This document shows, one piece after another, positions 62,444-64,000 of a stretch of 64,000 bases of DNA. The DNA lies in assembly GCF_013155265.1 (NCBI RefSeq), contig NZ_JABJXU010000011.1:1-64000 (forward strand), read 5' to 3'. Position numbers and translations under genes: made by a program. The notes beneath the pieces were generated by a model. The model made no database searches, had not been told where the DNA came from, and worked only from the letters and a program-made list of their open reading frames with translations. The stretch's first letter is position 1, and each line of letters opens with the position of its first letter. The DNA comes from Enterococcus sp. MMGLQ5-1. GTDB lineage: Bacteria > Bacillota > Bacilli > Lactobacillales > Streptococcaceae.

Positions 62444-62749
62444 TTATAAATTAATTTTCCCCCAATTATTTAAGAAAAATAAGATAGGTACTAATTCTTT
62501 ACCTTTTTCTGTAATCGAATATTCTACTTTAGGTGGTATTTCATTAAAATCTGTTCTTTTTATTAAATCAACCTCAATCATAGTCTCTAAGCAGCGAGTA
62601 AGCATCACGTTAGTTATTCCGTCTACTTCTCTTTTTAATTGATTAAATCGGATTGGATTGTGTTGCGAAATTACTCATAATATTTTTAACCGCCATTTTC
62701 CACCTAAAATATTCATGACTTTAGATACGCCACATTCAGCTTTAATCAT
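62444..62749 (-). pseudogene. HxlR-family regulator broken by one nonsense codon
   Basis: The minus strand encodes a complete 101-codon HxlR-type winged-helix regulator: MIKAECGVSKVMNILGGKWR, then LKIL-stop-VISQHNPIRFN, then QLKREVDGITNVMLTRCLE and a C-terminal YSITEKGKELVPILFFLNNW. Codon 25 is TGA (62677-62675), where the family has a Trp (GKW-LLILW), so TGG to TGA is the likely change. GGAGGAAAG precedes ATG 62749. Everything else is intact. It is divergent from the nitroreductase gene it would be expected to control. Confidence 0.85.
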
Positions 62750-62777
62750 TGCTTTCCTCCAAACTTACAGTAACAAA

Positions 62778-62791
62778 AAAGTGCGTACTTT
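62778..62791. promoter_or_regulatory. Palindrome between the HxlR pseudogene and nitroreductase
   Basis: AAAGTGCGTACTTT is an imperfect palindrome in the divergent promoter region, the place where HxlR/YodB-type regulators bind. Identity of the binder is inferred from position. Confidence 0.5.
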
Positions 62792-62846
62792 ATTTTTATA
62801 TACCTAACATTATACTATATATAAAAATAGAAAAGAGATGTTATAA

Positions 62847-63458
62847 ATGAATTATTTAGATTTTTTGAATGCCCGAGTATCTGTCAGAAATTTCGATTCG
62901 GATTATGTTATTGATGCATCGATTATTAAGGAAATAGTAAAAAATGCTGCTAATGCACCCTCCAGTAATAATTTTCAACCATGGAAAGTTATTGCAATAG
63001 TTAATAAGGAAAAGCAAGCAAAATTAAGGGAATTTGCTTTTGGGCAAAGACAGGTTGAAACTGCTTCTGTCGTTTTTGTAATATTTGGAGATTTAGAATT
63101 ATATAATGTAGATAAAATTATGAATTTTAATTTAAATAAAGGCATTATAAATTTAAGTGATCTTGAGAGTAAATCTCATAGAGTACAAGCATATTTAAAA
63201 ATGCATCCAGAGGATGCCAGCATAGAAGGATTAAAGTTTGATTTAGGGCTGTTTTCGATGAATTTGATGCATGCTGTCCGAGCATTTGGCTATGATTCAG
63301 TACCGATGAGGGGAGTAGATTTCAAAAGCGTTATGGATTATTTAAATATACCTAACCACTATGAGCCAATGCTCTTATTACCTGTTGGTAAAGCTAGCAA
63401 AGCTGGTAATCCCCATATCCGCTATGAGCTCAGTGAATTTTTCCAGATAATAACGTAA
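62847..63458 (+). CDS. Nitroreductase-family flavoprotein
   Basis: A 203-residue FMN-dependent oxidoreductase. It starts MNYLDFLNARVSVRNFDSDY, with NAANAPSSNNFQPWKVIAI forming the FMN phosphate site, and ends AFGYDSVPMRGVDF ... LLLPVGKASKAG. Such enzymes reduce quinones or nitro compounds with NAD(P)H. The start has AAAAGAG upstream. Divergence from the broken HxlR gene suggests it was once repressed and may now be expressed constitutively. Confidence 0.9.
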   Translation: MNYLDFLNARVSVRNFDSDYVIDASIIKEIVKNAANAPSSNNFQPWKVIAIVNKEKQAKLREFAFGQRQVETASVVFVIFGDLELYNVDKIMNFNLNKGIINLSDLESKSHRVQAYLKMHPEDASIEGLKFDLGLFSMNLMHAVRAFGYDSVPMRGVDFKSVMDYLNIPNHYEPMLLLPVGKASKAGNPHIRYELSEFFQIIT

Positions 63459-63578
63459 CTATTATAAAGGATTGATTATATAAAACGCTCATTTTTACAA
63501 TAAATTTACATATTTTTTCTCTAATTTACATATAATTTCGTTATCCTAAAGATTGTATTATTTACTCTAGGAGGTTGC

Positions 63579-64000
63579 ATGAAAAAGATTAAGTTTAAGC
63601 AATTTTTAGGAATACTGTTATTAATAATAACCACATCAATTGTTTCAATCCACGGCGAAGTAAAGTCAGAAACACGCTACGACATACCGATTTCTGATAT
63701 TCAGCCTACTCAAGCAAGTGTTGGAAAAGCACAAATCGCAGCTAAAATTTTGGGTTATTTAGACGAGACACAAACGAGCCTGACCGAAGATTATTTCAAG
63801 GATTTTAATGATGATAATGGCTATAGTAAGGGTAATTATTTGGTAAATGGACAGGCACTAAAGGATAAAACGCTCTATTCTAGTGCCAGTATTCGCCAAA
63901 GCATACCAAATGCCGAGGTGCTTGGAGGCAATCTACCCAAGGTGCCTGTTATCCTCGGTCCAAATGGTAAGCTTTATGCAACAGATGGTCATCATGGTAG
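63579..64000 (+). CDS. Secreted ParB-like protein, partial
   Basis: The ORF begins at ATG 63579 (TAGGAGG 5 bases upstream) and runs off the right edge. Residues 1-25 form a signal peptide (MKKIKFKQFLGILLLIITTS). Near the edge VPVILGPNGKLYATDGHHG is the core of the ParBc_2 (ParB-like nuclease) fold, preceded by SIRQSIPNAEVLGGN. Exported ParB-like domains occur in a range of bacteria, with unknown role. The direct repeat AATTTACATAT occurs twice in the upstream promoter area. Confidence 0.8.
   Translation, partial: MKKIKFKQFLGILLLIITTSIVSIHGEVKSETRYDIPISDIQPTQASVGKAQIAAKILGYLDETQTSLTEDYFKDFNDDNGYSKGNYLVNGQALKDKTLYSSASIRQSIPNAEVLGGNLPKVPVILGPNGKLYATDGHHG

Noticed and set aside
62397-62642. 81-codon forward ORF opposite the HxlR remnant
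   Set aside because: It is the antisense shadow of the HxlR coding sequence, which gives a clear family match on the minus strand.

Overview
The window looks like a low-GC Firmicute of the order Lactobacillales, probably near the Streptococcaceae. The evidence is AT-rich codon usage, strong AGGAGG-type ribosome sites, frequent TTG starts, LiaFSR, type-2 GalT, sortase-type LPxTG anchoring, CcpA-like cre sites, a yybP-ykoY riboswitch and a Met-box in front of metE. The family-level placement is inference. I found no rRNA, tRNA, CRISPR array, prophage or intact insertion sequence.

Layout. Positions 1-5.4 kb hold an ACACG pentanucleotide array followed by a very large beta-helix surface protein gene. 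A single in-frame TAA cuts this gene, separating the secreted part from its InlB-type repeats and LPMTG anchor. Positions 5.8-7.4 kb carry cutC and rlmA. Positions 7.5-19.4 kb form an alpha-galactoside/galactose island: galR, GH36 alpha-galactosidase, an AraC regulator, an ABC sugar importer without its ATPase, and galKTE. A shared 14-bp palindrome (ACTAAACGTTTAGT type) precedes four of its transcription units, with cre-like sites beside several. Positions 19.7-23.3 kb hold metE, a DUF1033 gene and a MerR-TipAS regulator. Positions 23.3-24.9 kb are nearly gene-free, with dispersed repeats and one small membrane-peptide ORF.

Positions 24.9-44.4 kb are mainly housekeeping: mnmG, gdpP, rplI, a riboswitch-controlled P-type ATPase, mltG, greA, liaFSR, pepF, a cation diffusion facilitator, pcrA, truB and ribF. 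After a DUF805 gene come a sucrose PTS locus (scrB, scrA, scrR; 45.6-49.6 kb), a HAD phosphatase and hemW. Positions 52.9-59.4 kb hold an operon with a PRD regulator, a KDPG/KDPGal-type aldolase, a galactitol-type PTS (IIA, IIB, IIC) and a DgoD-like galactonate dehydratase. It has no sugar-acid kinase, suggesting that the PTS supplies the phosphate. The right end holds a histidine phosphatase, a secreted matrixin-like metalloprotease, a nonsense-disrupted HxlR regulator divergent from a nitroreductase, and the start of a secreted ParB-like protein.

Three families of non-coding dispersed repeats occupy the intergenic regions. One is a 'GGTTGGGAC' hairpin element that in two of three copies carries a MITE-like palindromic module flanked by direct repeats. 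One of those copies has taken a further insertion and sits inside the sugar-importer operon.
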